A stretch of 34,506 nucleotides of DNA from Lachnospiraceae bacterium (GTDB lineage: Bacteria; Bacillota; Clostridia; Lachnospirales; Lachnospiraceae). Of the stretch, positions 23,655 to 32,318 are shown piece after piece. Position 1 is the first letter of the stretch. Every line of letters begins with the position of its first letter. The translations under genes and the position numbers were made by a program. The notes below the pieces were generated by a model. The model did no database searches, had not been told where the DNA came from, and saw nothing but the letters and a program-made list of their open reading frames with translations. Location: positions 1 to 34,506 of the forward strand of contig JAUNIX010000031.1 in assembly GCA_030523275.1 (NCBI GenBank). Reading direction: 5' to 3'.

Positions 23655-25103
23655 CTAATAGTGCACGATAACCGGCCAACCGGCATCAATAATACCATAA
23701 ATGGTTGCTGCTGCTGAAATATCCAAGTTTACACATCCGTGAGATCCATTTCCTTTATAAATAGATCCACCAAAACTTCCATGTCTCCATGTAGCATCAT
23801 GTAATCCTTCTCCGCCATTAAAAGGCATCCAGTAGCTAACAGGACTAGCATAATCATAACCTGGGCCACCTAAAACTTTATTACGCTGTTTATACTGCAC
23901 GACGCAGGCACCTGTATGTGTTCCACGCCCTTTCGTGACATCACCTGTTACACAGGATGTCGCAAATACCTGTTTACCATTTTTATAAACATAAACAGAT
24001 TGGCTACTGATATCAACTTCCACATAACTATTGCCAATATCATTCAACTTACCATTTGTATTTTCTACTGCTTTTTGTTTGTATAATGGCTGTCTTGTTT
24101 CTTTTGAACCTTCCTGCATCATTTTCTTGATCGCTTTGGTCTCTTTTTCCACATGCATCCTCCAACCATACGGTCCGCCACTTGGAACTGTAATTTTTCT
24201 ACCACTATGAGATTTAAATTTACGACTTTTATAAATGGTATTCGAATCATTCGCATATGAAATTAACCAATCCTCAATTTTCTTTGAATCAATCGTTGCC
24301 TTGGTATGGTTCTTAATTTTAATAAACTTATTTGTGATATCACCATTGACTGTGAATTTATTATCTTTTAGACCATCTTTAAATTTTGTCAAATTAATAT
24401 AACGATTAGAATAATCCCAGGTAATACTTCCGCTTACCATTTTTTCCATATCTGTTTTTAACTGCGTAATTTCTTTATCATCTTTACGATAATCTGGTTC
24501 TTTATAGCAGCCGGATTTATCAGCATCTAACGTTTCTTCTCCACCAGCAATACAAGTCTCGACTGCTTTTCGTAAAGTATCTTTTACTATCTGTGTTCCA
24601 TCATCTTCAGGAACGATTTTATATTTATTATTGCCATCATATTTTGGATAAGCACTGACTGGCTTCTTAATATTCTTTTTTTTGAAGCAATTAAACTTCT
24701 TAAAAATTTTATCCAATTTCTTCTCATCATACGAAACCGTGTCGATGTTTTTATTGTATTTACTACCAAAATATCCCGCCGGCCATACAAATGCATTCTG
24801 ACTCTTCTGGTACTTTGCGATTGCTCCATTGTCTAAATAGGCAAGGTCAATATCGCTTCCCTTTACGGTATCCTGCAAATCTTTTCTTTCTTTGATCGTC
24901 AACAGATACGAATCAATATTTTTTTTCATCTGCTTTTCCAACTGTGCAGCCGTCTTATTCGAACAATTGATTCCATTCACTGTCGTCCCTTTTAAGAAAT
25001 GATTGCTGTAATAGTATGCCCCCGCAAAATAAATAACTAACAAGATAATCACGATGCCAATGATTATTTTGTTGCGTTTACTTAGATTCTTTAATTTTTC
25101 CAT
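23655..25103 (-). CDS. Membrane-anchored L,D-transpeptidase with peptidoglycan-binding repeats
   Basis: 482 residues from the ATG at 25103, with GGAAGGAG five bases upstream; the frame extends to 25160 without a ribosome site. A basic start and one membrane helix (residues ~12-31) anchor it with the rest outside. Residues ~35-340 contain two modules resembling the PG_binding_4 domain, with GTTVNGINCSNKT and a second copy starting VNGDITNKF. The last ~115 residues are a YkuD domain with GLHDATW and GSHGCVNLD (nucleophile Cys). This architecture (TM, PG_binding_4 repeats, YkuD) is the usual clostridial L,D-transpeptidase. It makes 3-3 cross-links, and it differs in build from the secreted one at 12489-13811. 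A -10 box (25196-25201) lies upstream; single-gene transcript. Confidence 0.93.
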   Translation of the reverse strand: MEKLKNLSKRNKIIIGIVIILLVIYFAGAYYYSNHFLKGTTVNGINCSNKTAAQLEKQMKKNIDSYLLTIKERKDLQDTVKGSDIDLAYLDNGAIAKYQKSQNAFVWPAGYFGSKYNKNIDTVSYDEKKLDKIFKKFNCFKKKNIKKPVSAYPKYDGNNKYKIVPEDDGTQIVKDTLRKAVETCIAGGEETLDADKSGCYKEPDYRKDDKEITQLKTDMEKMVSGSITWDYSNRYINLTKFKDGLKDNKFTVNGDITNKFIKIKNHTKATIDSKKIEDWLISYANDSNTIYKSRKFKSHSGRKITVPSGGPYGWRMHVEKETKAIKKMMQEGSKETRQPLYKQKAVENTNGKLNDIGNSYVEVDISSQSVYVYKNGKQVFATSCVTGDVTKGRGTHTGACVVQYKQRNKVLGGPGYDYASPVSYWMPFNGGEGLHDATWRHGSFGGSIYKGNGSHGCVNLDISAAATIYGIIDAGWPVIVHY

Positions 25104-25195
25104 ATGTACTCCTTCCCTTTTTATTATGCAACTGTACAAGACAATTGAAAATACTTCCATATAAGTTTTCCTTATTTATCAGTCTGCAAGTTCCT

Positions 25196-25201
25196 ATTAT
25201 A
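25196..25201 (-). promoter_or_regulatory. Candidate -10 for the membrane L,D-transpeptidase
   Basis: Minus-strand TATAAT, about 93 bases before the start at 25103. The -35 is weak, so only the -10 is claimed. Confidence 0.4.
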
Positions 25202-25289
25202 GTACAAATAAACGGCGAAAACCATCAATTTCTAATATTTAACACATTGTTAATAAAATTGCATAAAATACAGTGCATTGCGTATTTTC

Positions 25290-25318
25290 TTTACAAATTC
25301 AAGAAAAAATGCTATCAT
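25290..25318 (+). promoter_or_regulatory. Sigma-A promoter of the butyryl-CoA:acetate CoA-transferase
   Basis: TTTACA (25290-25295), 17 bases, TATCAT (25313-25318). The start of transcription is expected near 25325, leaving a ~60-base leader. Confidence 0.75.
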
Positions 25319-25324
25319 TAAGGT

Positions 25325-25342
25325 ATGTTAATTGTTTAACGA
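25325..25342. promoter_or_regulatory. Candidate Rex operator at the CoA-transferase start site
   Basis: The site reads ATGTTAATTGTTTAACGA and matches 12 of the 14 fixed positions of the clostridial Rex consensus TTGTTAAnnnnTTAACAA, with both GTTAA/TTAAC cores exact. It covers the predicted transcription start, so binding would repress. A second TTGTTAA half-site lies at 25247-25253. Confidence 0.6.
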
Positions 25343-25386
25343 TATAGTTATTCATGATGTAAATCATATACGAGGAGGAATTTATA

Positions 25387-26727
25387 ATGAGTTACACAGA
25401 CGAGTATCAAAAGAAGCTGACAACAGCCGAAGAAGCTGTAAAAGTCGTAAAATCCGGTGACCATATTGACTATGGTTGGACCGTAAACACACCAATCGCC
25501 CTTGATAAGGCATTGGCTGCAAGAATGGATGAACTGGAAAATTTATATTTCCGTGGCGGAATCATCATGTGGCCTTTGGCAATTACTGAAATCGAAAATC
25601 CTGCAGCACATTTTACATGGAATTCTTGGCATATGTCTGGAATCGAAAGAAAATGGTGTAGTCAGGGATTTGGATTCTATATTCCAATTCGTTATTCTGA
25701 GTTACCAAGCTACTACAGAGACACAATTGCAGGTACAGATGTAGCAATGTTCCAGGTAGCACCAATGGATGAACATGGATATTTTAACTTTGGACCAAGC
25801 GCTTCTCACTTAAGTGCTATGCTTGAAAAATGTAAATGCGTAATCGTGGAAGTAAATGAAAACATGCCTCGTTGCCTTGGTGGTTTTGAAGAAGGTGTAC
25901 ATATCTCTCAAGTTGACATGATCGTAGAAGGAGATAACCCATCTATCGCTGAAATGGGTGCTGGCGGAGCTCCTACAGAAGTAGACCAGGCTGTTGCAAA
26001 ATTAATTGTAGAAGAAATCCCTGATGGTGCATGTTTACAGTTAGGTATCGGTGGTATGCCAAATACAGTTGGTTCTATGATTGCTGAATCTGACTTAAAA
26101 GACTTAGGTGTTCATACAGAAATGTATGTTGACGCTTTCGTTGATATTACAAAAGCTGGTAAAATTACTGGTGCTAGAAAAAATATTGACCGTTATCGTC
26201 AAACTTATGCTTTCGCTGCCGGTACAAAGAAATTATATGATTTCTTAAATGATAATCCAGAATGTATGAGTGCTCCAGTTGACTACACAAACGACTTCCG
26301 TACTGTTGCAAAACTTGATAACTTTATCTCTATCAACAACGCCGTAGATATCGATTTATTTGGTCAGGTTAACGCTGAATCTGCTGGATTCAAACAGATC
26401 AGTGGTGCTGGTGGACAGTTAGACTTTGTATTAGGTGCATATGCTTCTAAAGGTGGTAAGAGCTTCATCTGCTTATCCTCTACTTTCACAACAAAGAGTG
26501 GCGAAGTAAAATCTCGTATTTTACCTGCATTAAATACTGGTTCTATCGTAACTGATACACGTGCAAACGTTCACTATATCGTTACAGAGTACGGTAAAGT
26601 AAACTTAAAAGGTAAATCCACTTGGGAAAGAGCAGAAGCATTGATTAGCATCGCTCATCCAGACTTTAGAGATCAGTTGATCAAAGATGCTGAAAAAGCA
26701 AATATTTGGAGACGTTCTAACAAATAG
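25387..26727 (+). CDS. but: Butyryl-CoA:acetate CoA-transferase
   Basis: 446 residues. It moves CoA from butyryl-CoA to acetate, releasing butyrate and acetyl-CoA; this is the main final step in many gut Lachnospiraceae. Family features are seen in order: the [10 protein letters not shown] segment (191-200), QLGIGGMPN, the active-site Glu245 in VHTEM as in 4-hydroxybutyrate CoA-transferase, and the oxyanion-hole glycine motif GAGGQ (340-344). The N-terminal [15 protein letters not shown] and FNFGPSASH segments are typical of the But group. GAGGAGG lies nine bases upstream of the ATG. It is a single-gene transcript beside the butyryl-CoA operon, with a sigma-A promoter and a candidate Rex site. 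A propionyl or 4-hydroxybutyrate preference cannot be excluded from sequence alone. Confidence 0.93.
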   Translation: MSYTDEYQKKLTTAEEAVKVVKSGDHIDYGWTVNTPIALDKALAARMDELENLYFRGGIIMWPLAITEIENPAAHFTWNSWHMSGIERKWCSQGFGFYIPIRYSELPSYYRDTIAGTDVAMFQVAPMDEHGYFNFGPSASHLSAMLEKCKCVIVEVNENMPRCLGGFEEGVHISQVDMIVEGDNPSIAEMGAGGAPTEVDQAVAKLIVEEIPDGACLQLGIGGMPNTVGSMIAESDLKDLGVHTEMYVDAFVDITKAGKITGARKNIDRYRQTYAFAAGTKKLYDFLNDNPECMSAPVDYTNDFRTVAKLDNFISINNAVDIDLFGQVNAESAGFKQISGAGGQLDFVLGAYASKGGKSFICLSSTFTTKSGEVKSRILPALNTGSIVTDTRANVHYIVTEYGKVNLKGKSTWERAEALISIAHPDFRDQLIKDAEKANIWRRSNK

Positions 26728-26755
26728 CTAACTTTTGATACTTGAACTTAAGACA

Positions 26756-26806
26756 AAAATAGCCCATGGAAAGTATTTAAATACAATCTATGGGCTGTTT
26801 TTTATT
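26756..26806. terminator. Terminator between the CoA-transferase and NdpA-like genes
   Basis: A long imperfect stem, with AGCCCAT (26761-26767) and ATGGGCT (26790-26796) at its base, is followed by GTTTTTTATTTT on the plus strand and by ATTTTTG on the minus strand. It can stop both converging transcripts. Confidence 0.85.
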
Positions 26807-27824
26807 TTACGGTTACGCCTTCAATGTTTCGAATCGTAATCGTGGCCGTGCCATCCGCTTCCCTTGTTATAATGACATTTTGTTTTGTATTATATTCTTC
26901 CATCGGAATCGAAATCTCAATCCCAGTATCTGTAACAATGACCTGCTTTTCTAATTTCTTCACTGTGCTTTCTTTGACCACAGAGAAGTTATCATACTGC
27001 ATGTCATATCGTTCCATCTTATCGTCGAACGCTTCTTTTTTTTCTGGACTATTGCCAAAAATTCGATCACCAATCTCGCTGACATTGAATTCTTGTGCCT
27101 CTTCAAATTCCTTTTGCAGACGACTTTTGGTTTCTAATTTGGTTTCTACATCCGCAGAGTCATATTTGTTATTAATGTCATTAATCACTCTTGTCAAAAT
27201 ATTGAACTTTCTCTTTGGCGCCAAATCTGTATGACACATCAAAAAGCGTTCCGATAGATAGTTAATCTTCTCGTCTTTGATCTCATAACGTTTCTCTACC
27301 AAGCGAATATCCATTGTTTCTAGATTAATCAATACTGCCTCTGTCAATCTCGCACTATTCGATGGTATGATGCGCTGTTTAACAATATCATTTGACTCAT
27401 CTGATTGAAGATGCACATAACTATCTTTATAATTCATTTTTAATAGAGCCAAATGCACCTGACTCTCGACCTGAAAACTAACACAAATAAAATCTGCCGG
27501 TGGTATTTCCACACTCTCACACATAAGATCAAATAAATTTTCAGCTAACACTTTGGACACTTCAATAAACTGATCTTCCTCTTTTTCATTGAGCTGCTCC
27601 AACATACTGTAAACAGGTGAAGCCTCCTCATAAAAATGACATTGCTTTGTATCATCGCTATCCATCAATCGAAAAATGTGTCCGCGCAAAAACTCATTCA
27701 AATCTGGTCCTAGATCCAACAAGGCATTCGAAGTTTTCATAAATCCACTGTCACAATCTAAAATATGTACAATGGCTTTTCTGATAATAATTTCATCACG
27801 TTCCATTCGTCTCATAGTTCCCAT
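26802..27824 (-). CDS. Nucleoid-associated protein (NdpA/YejK family)
   Basis: 340 residues. The sequence follows the 37-kDa nucleoid-associated family: an N-terminal IIIRKAIVHILD strand, a middle DFICVSFQVESQVHLALLKMNY region, LVEKRYEIKDEKINYLSERFL near residue 195, and a C-terminal beta part ending ISIPMEEYNTKQ...ITIRNIEG. Members bind DNA non-specifically or are spread through phage and mobile elements; the physiological role in Gram-positives is not known. The stop of the upstream secreted-protein gene is only 6 bases before the ATG, so translation is coupled, although no functional link is evident. The ribosome site is weak. In frame, MERDE (27806) is a possible alternative start. Confidence 0.85.
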   Translation of the reverse strand: MGTMRRMERDEIIIRKAIVHILDCDSGFMKTSNALLDLGPDLNEFLRGHIFRLMDSDDTKQCHFYEEASPVYSMLEQLNEKEEDQFIEVSKVLAENLFDLMCESVEIPPADFICVSFQVESQVHLALLKMNYKDSYVHLQSDESNDIVKQRIIPSNSARLTEAVLINLETMDIRLVEKRYEIKDEKINYLSERFLMCHTDLAPKRKFNILTRVINDINNKYDSADVETKLETKSRLQKEFEEAQEFNVSEIGDRIFGNSPEKKEAFDDKMERYDMQYDNFSVVKESTVKKLEKQVIVTDTGIEISIPMEEYNTKQNVIITREADGTATITIRNIEGVTVK

Positions 27825-27830
27825 TTTTCA

Positions 27831-29132
27831 TTATTTATAAGAAATTTTGTATGCCGCACTCGATTTCTTAGAAGTCTTACTAATTTTTACATAATAAGTC
27901 CCTTTTTTACTAAATGTTATTTCGAATTTTCCCGAAAGTTTACTATGAAGAGCACCATTTATCGTCATCGATTTTACGTTTGTCTTACCATTACTTTTTA
28001 ATAGTTGCATCTTTACGGAAGTCCCCGGTGCAACATATCCATCAAATTTAACCGTAACTTTCTTTTTTGCGGGTACGCTAATCTTATACCACTGGCTGCC
28101 AGTTGACGTGGAAGCTGCCAATGTTACATTTTTGGATTTCCCTCTTGTAATTTTCGTTGCCTTAGATTTTTTAGTCCCTGGCTTTGTTGTATATTTTGCT
28201 GTTGAATATTTCAAAGCATAAACAGGCGCTGCTGTCTGAACCTTCAGATAATACGTAGTACCTTTTGTTACCCCTGATATACCATAATAAGAACTATCAA
28301 TAGATTCTTTACCATCATTTTGAAATTTTTTCAAAGTTGAAGTTGCCGAAATGGCCGTTTTTTTGCTATTGCATAAAGTAAGCTTAATACCGTTATTCTG
28401 ACCAATAATATCTTGAGCTTGTACTGACAATAGACCATTGCTCTTTGCTTTTAATTTCAAATAAGTAGTGTAGGTTTTATGATTGATATCTGTACCGGCC
28501 GCAACGGTATAATCATCTTTTGCATAACTCGTTGGCAGTGTCATCGAGGTACCGCCTGGAACTACAACCCCCATGATAAGGAAAATATCATTCTTATTTG
28601 CCGGAGTAAAATTCAACTGATAAGTTGTGTTCGCCTTTACTGGAATACAACTAGTAATCGCTTCGCCTGGTTTAATCCCCTGCGCACAAACTCCATTTAA
28701 AACTTTTCCACTAGAAGAACATTGGTTAATATAAACTGCACTTGCATTATTCTTATATGACCCAATAGAAATTAATAAGTTACCTGTTTTGGTTGATTTA
28801 AGTTCTAAAATTCCCTTTTCTCCACTTTTATTAAATTGAACATAGTTAATATTATTTTCATTACTAAGATAACTGTCCAATTTTTTATAAGTCGTAGCAG
28901 TCCCAATTTTCAACTGACTACTGGCAGTTTTTAAAGAACTCTGTTTCAACCCTTTTACTGATTTTTGGGACATTATATCTTGAACCCCCGGTACATCAGG
29001 GATTGTCGAAATCGCTTCTTCTTTCTGTACTTTTGTAACACTAATTGCTTCCGCACCATAAGCAAGACTGCTAAACATCAAAACAAATGCTAATGCCAAT
29101 GGCACAATTTTTCTCACTAATTCCTTCTTCAT
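27831..29132 (-). CDS. Secreted beta-sandwich protein (PPC-like domains), function unknown
   Basis: 433 residues from the second of two ATGs (29135 and 29132). The later one has the better six-base spacing to AAGGAG. A signal peptide ends near AYGAEA (residue ~28). After a linker rich in Ser and Lys come at least three beta-rich modules: one near 85-190, one near 210-320 and one near 335-433. The last (WYKISVPAKKKVTVKFDGY ... FEITFSKKGTYYVKISKTS) resembles the bacterial pre-peptidase C-terminal (PPC) fold. There is no catalytic domain, LPXTG or membrane anchor. Lys-rich composition suits binding to an acidic wall or polysaccharide. It has its own extended -10 promoter and is followed directly by the NdpA-like gene, and it separates the butyrate operon from the CoA-transferase gene. 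Confidence 0.8.
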   Translation of the reverse strand: MKKELVRKIVPLALAFVLMFSSLAYGAEAISVTKVQKEEAISTIPDVPGVQDIMSQKSVKGLKQSSLKTASSQLKIGTATTYKKLDSYLSNENNINYVQFNKSGEKGILELKSTKTGNLLISIGSYKNNASAVYINQCSSSGKVLNGVCAQGIKPGEAITSCIPVKANTTYQLNFTPANKNDIFLIMGVVVPGGTSMTLPTSYAKDDYTVAAGTDINHKTYTTYLKLKAKSNGLLSVQAQDIIGQNNGIKLTLCNSKKTAISATSTLKKFQNDGKESIDSSYYGISGVTKGTTYYLKVQTAAPVYALKYSTAKYTTKPGTKKSKATKITRGKSKNVTLAASTSTGSQWYKISVPAKKKVTVKFDGYVAPGTSVKMQLLKSNGKTNVKSMTINGALHSKLSGKFEITFSKKGTYYVKISKTSKKSSAAYKISYK

Positions 29133-29163
29133 CATATTCTCCTTTCTATTATTCAGTAATGTC

Positions 29164-29172
29164 ATTATATCA
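29164..29172 (-). promoter_or_regulatory. Extended -10 promoter of the secreted-protein gene
   Basis: Minus strand TGATATAAT, 32 bases upstream of the start, immediately after the etfA terminator. A -35 is not clear. Confidence 0.55.
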
Positions 29173-29180
29173 TATATGAC

Positions 29181-29213
29181 AAAAAAAGGCACCCCTTTTA
29201 TGGGGCGCCCTTA
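29181..29213 (-). terminator. Terminator of the butyryl-CoA operon
   Basis: A GC-rich stem (AAGGGCGCCCC with GGGGTGCCTT, one bulge and a G-U pair) closes a six-base loop and is followed by seven T on the minus strand. It ends the transcript after etfA, 21 bases past the stop codon. Confidence 0.93.
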
Positions 29214-29233
29214 AAAAGATTATGGCAATCTTT

Positions 29234-30274
29234 CTATTCAGCTAATTCAGCTTTTAATGCTTCTGTCAAAGCAGGAACAATCTTGTTTAAGTCTCCTACG
29301 ATACCGTAATCTGCAACTTCGAAGATTGGAGCTGTTTCATCTTTATTGATTGCGATAATAATATCAGATTCTTCCATACCTGCTGTATGCTGGATTGCTC
29401 CAGAAATACCGATTGCAAAGTAAACCTGAGGACGAACTGTTTTACCAGTCTGACCTACCTGAAGATCTTTTGGTAACCATCCATTATCAACAACAGCACG
29501 AGAACAAGAAACTTCTCCACCAATTACTTCTGCTAAATCTCTTAAAATCTGGAAGTTTTCTGGAGAACCAACTCCACGACCACCAGATACAAGGATTTTA
29601 GCATCCATGATATCTACTGTGTCTACAACAGATTTAACAACTTCTAATACTTCTACGTATTTGTTGTTTGGAGTAAATCCAGGATTGTATTCAATCACTT
29701 CAGCTTTTGCACCTTCAACTTTTTCCTGAGCCTGCATTACACCAGGACGTACAGTAGCCATCTGAGGACGGTTGTTTGGACAAGCAATTGTAGCGATTGT
29801 GTTACCACCGAATGCTGGACGAGTCATTAATAACTGGTTGTGTTTCTGTTCCTGGTTAGGTCTTGCTACAAGTGGGAAATCACCGATTTCAAGAACTGTA
29901 CAGTCAGCTGTTAAACCAGTTGCTACTCTAGCAGATACACGAGGACCTAAGTCACGACCGATTGCTGTAGCACCAACTAACATAATGTCTGGTTTGTATT
30001 CGTTGATAACAGATGCTAATGCATGTGCATATGGTTCTGTTCTATATACTTCTAATTCTGGATCATCAACTACGATAACTTTATCTGCACCGTAAGCTGC
30101 TAATTCGTCTACTAAGTTTCCTACTTTATAACCAACTAATACTGCTGTTACGTCTGTATCTAAGTCTTTTGCTAATTCGTTGGCTTTTCCAAGTAATTCG
30201 AAAGCGATACCGCTTAACTCATTGTCAACCTGCTGAGCAAAGACATATACACCTTTATATTGTTCTAATCCCAT
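29234..30274 (-). CDS. etfA: Electron transfer flavoprotein alpha subunit
   Basis: 346 residues. EtfA pairs with EtfB and carries FAD in the C-terminal domain: VSGGRGVGSPENF, SRAVVDNGWLPKDLQVGQTGK and IQHTAGMEESDIIIAINKDETAPIFEVADYGIVGD (in pieces) are the family segments. With Bcd it forms the bifurcating complex that couples crotonyl-CoA reduction by NADH to reduction of ferredoxin, saving energy for the cell; bifurcation is inferred from family and context. No fused rubredoxin or ferredoxin domain. A GGTG ribosome site precedes the start, and it follows etfB by 17 bases. Last gene of the operon. Confidence 0.97.
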   Translation of the reverse strand: MGLEQYKGVYVFAQQVDNELSGIAFELLGKANELAKDLDTDVTAVLVGYKVGNLVDELAAYGADKVIVVDDPELEVYRTEPYAHALASVINEYKPDIMLVGATAIGRDLGPRVSARVATGLTADCTVLEIGDFPLVARPNQEQKHNQLLMTRPAFGGNTIATIACPNNRPQMATVRPGVMQAQEKVEGAKAEVIEYNPGFTPNNKYVEVLEVVKSVVDTVDIMDAKILVSGGRGVGSPENFQILRDLAEVIGGEVSCSRAVVDNGWLPKDLQVGQTGKTVRPQVYFAIGISGAIQHTAGMEESDIIIAINKDETAPIFEVADYGIVGDLNKIVPALTEALKAELAE

Positions 30275-30291
30275 TTTATTTCACCACTTTC

Positions 30292-31074
30292 CTAGATTAC
30301 ATGTTTTTCTTTAAGTTTACCCATGAGGTAGTTAACAGATTCTTCCGGATCAAGATTAACAACTTCTCCAGCACCTTTACGTACTTTATCAGAAGCTTTC
30401 GCAATCTGTGTAGGAGAACCTTTTAAACCAAGGTTTGCATCGTCAACATCAACTAAGTCTTTTCTTCCCCATTGTGTGATTTCTGCTTCATAAGCATCAA
30501 AGATTCCACCTGGAGTCATGTAACGTGGTTCATTTAATTCAGCTAATGCTGTAACTAAGCAAGGCATCTGAGCTTTTACTACATGATATCTATCATCATA
30601 CTGACGTTCAACAATTACGCTGTCGCCTTCAACTTTGATGTCCTGAGCGTAAGAAATTACAGGGATGTCTAAGTGTTCAGAAATCTGTGGACCAACCTGA
30701 GCTGTATCACCATCGATAGCCTGACGACCTGTGATGATTAAATCATACTCTAAGTTTCTGATTGCACCAGCGATTGTTGTAGATGTAGCCCATGTATCAG
30801 CTCCACCTAAAACTCTATCTGTTACAAGGATACCTTTGTCAGCTCCCATAGCGATAGCTTCACGAAGAACTTCTTCCGCTTTTGGAAGACCCATTGTTAA
30901 TACTGTAACTTCAGCACCATACTGATCTTTTAATCTTAATGCTGCTTCTAATCCTGCTTTGTCATCAGGATTCATAATTGTAAGCATTGCGCCTCTATCT
31001 AATGTACCATCTGGGTTGAATTTAACTCCACCCTTAGTATCAGGTACCTGTTTTACACATACGACGATTTTCAC
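30292..31074 (-). CDS. etfB: Electron transfer flavoprotein beta subunit
   Basis: 260 residues. The N-terminus MKIVVCVKQVPDT is the family start. ALRLKDQYGAEVTVLTMGLPKAEEVLREAIAMGAD and the NMN/FAD-site segment GRQAIDGDTAQVGPQ are conserved. In bifurcating Etf complexes this subunit holds the FAD that takes electrons from NADH and splits them between ferredoxin and Bcd. It forms a heterodimer with EtfA and docks with Bcd, whose gene lies 14 bases upstream. AGGGAGG precedes the start. Fifth gene of the visible operon. Confidence 0.97.
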   Translation of the reverse strand: MKIVVCVKQVPDTKGGVKFNPDGTLDRGAMLTIMNPDDKAGLEAALRLKDQYGAEVTVLTMGLPKAEEVLREAIAMGADKGILVTDRVLGGADTWATSTTIAGAIRNLEYDLIITGRQAIDGDTAQVGPQISEHLDIPVISYAQDIKVEGDSVIVERQYDDRYHVVKAQMPCLVTALAELNEPRYMTPGGIFDAYEAEITQWGRKDLVDVDDANLGLKGSPTQIAKASDKVRKGAGEVVNLDPEESVNYLMGKLKEKHVI

Positions 31075-31088
31075 GATAAGTACCTCCC

Positions 31089-32240
31089 TTATTTAATAAC
31101 GTTTCCAGAAATAACCATGCGCTGTACTTCAGAAGTACCTTCGTAGATTTCAGTAATCTTAGCATCACGCATCATACGTTCAATATCATATTCTCTAATG
31201 TAACCGTAACCACCATGTAACTGTACACATTTTGTTGTTACTTCCATAGCAACTTCAGCAGCATATAATTTAGCCATAGCAGCTTCTACAGAGTAAACTT
31301 TCTGAGTAGCTTTTGCCATAGCAGCTTTGTAAACTAATGCTTTTGCAGCTTCTACTTTAGTAGCCATATCTGCAATCTGGAACTGTGTATTCTGGAATTT
31401 AGAAATAGAACGTCCAAACTGTTTTCTTTCCTGAACATATGCGATTGTTCTTTCTAATGCACCTTCAGCTAAACCAAGAGCCTGAGAAGCGATACCAATA
31501 CGTCCACCATCTAATGTGTGCATAGCGATTCCGAAACCTTTACCTTTTTTACCTAATAAGTTTTCTTTAGGGATACGACAGTCTTCGAAAATTAATTCAT
31601 ATGTAGCAGATCCACGGATACCCATTTTCTTTTCTTTTGTTCCGAATGTGAATCCTGGTGTTCCTTTTTCAACGATAAATGCAGAAATTTCTTTCATCTT
31701 ACGACCACGTTTTTCGATAACACCTGTTACAGCGATTACGATATAAACGTCTGCATAGCTACCATTTGTGATGAAACATTTAGATCCATTGATTACCCAT
31801 TCGTCACCATCTAAAACAGCTTTTGTCTGCTGACCCTGAGCATCTGTACCAGCACCTGGTTCTGTTAAACCAAAAGCACCAATCTTTTTACCAGAAGCTA
31901 AATCTGGAACATATTTCTGTTTCTGTTCTTCTGTACCATATGTCAAAATAGGATCGATACATAAAGATGTATGTGCAGATACAATAACAGAAGTTGTTCC
32001 GCAAACTTTTGCTAATTCTTCTACACACATAGTGTATGTAAGAGGGTCACATCCCTGTCCACCATATTCTTTAGGAACTGGAATACCCATAAAGCCTGCT
32101 TTAGCCATCTTTTTAACAGTTTCTAAAGGAAACTGTTCATTTTCATCTGTTTCCTGTGCAAGAGGCTGTACTTCGTTTTCAGCAAATTCTTTGAATAAAG
32201 ATCTTGCCATTTCATGTTTCTTACTTAATGTGAAATCCAT
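31089..32240 (-). CDS. bcd: Butyryl-CoA dehydrogenase
   Basis: 383 residues. An acyl-CoA dehydrogenase fold: FGLTEPGAGTDAQG and WVINGSKCFITNG are the FAD-site motifs, and the catalytic Glu367 lies in YEGTSEVQR at the same place as in the well-studied Megasphaera enzyme. It reduces crotonyl-CoA to butyryl-CoA using electrons from EtfAB. GGAGGA precedes the start. It follows hbd after 78 bases that carry two small hairpins, which is the largest gap but one in the operon. Codon use looks tuned for high expression, like its neighbours. Confidence 0.97.
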   Translation of the reverse strand: MDFTLSKKHEMARSLFKEFAENEVQPLAQETDENEQFPLETVKKMAKAGFMGIPVPKEYGGQGCDPLTYTMCVEELAKVCGTTSVIVSAHTSLCIDPILTYGTEEQKQKYVPDLASGKKIGAFGLTEPGAGTDAQGQQTKAVLDGDEWVINGSKCFITNGSYADVYIVIAVTGVIEKRGRKMKEISAFIVEKGTPGFTFGTKEKKMGIRGSATYELIFEDCRIPKENLLGKKGKGFGIAMHTLDGGRIGIASQALGLAEGALERTIAYVQERKQFGRSISKFQNTQFQIADMATKVEAAKALVYKAAMAKATQKVYSVEAAMAKLYAAEVAMEVTTKCVQLHGGYGYIREYDIERMMRDAKITEIYEGTSEVQRMVISGNVIK

Positions 32241-32267
32241 CTTTTATTCCTCCATTTATTTTATAAT

Positions 32268-32291
32268 TCTTTCGCGGATTACTTCGAAAGA
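32268..32291 (-). repeat. Stem-loop A in the hbd-bcd gap
   Basis: TCTTTCG (32268-32274) pairs with CGAAAGA (32285-32291), ten-base loop. Not followed by a T-run, so it is more likely an RNA stability or processing element than a terminator. Confidence 0.6.
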
Positions 32292-32297
32292 TATTTA

Positions 32298-32316
32298 AAT
32301 TGCTGATTAAGCAATT
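32298..32316 (-). repeat. Stem-loop B in the hbd-bcd gap
   Basis: AATTGCT (32298-32304) pairs with AGCAATT (32310-32316), five-base loop, two bases behind the hbd stop codon. Together with stem-loop A it separates hbd from bcd on the mRNA. Confidence 0.6.
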
Positions 32317-32318
32317 AT

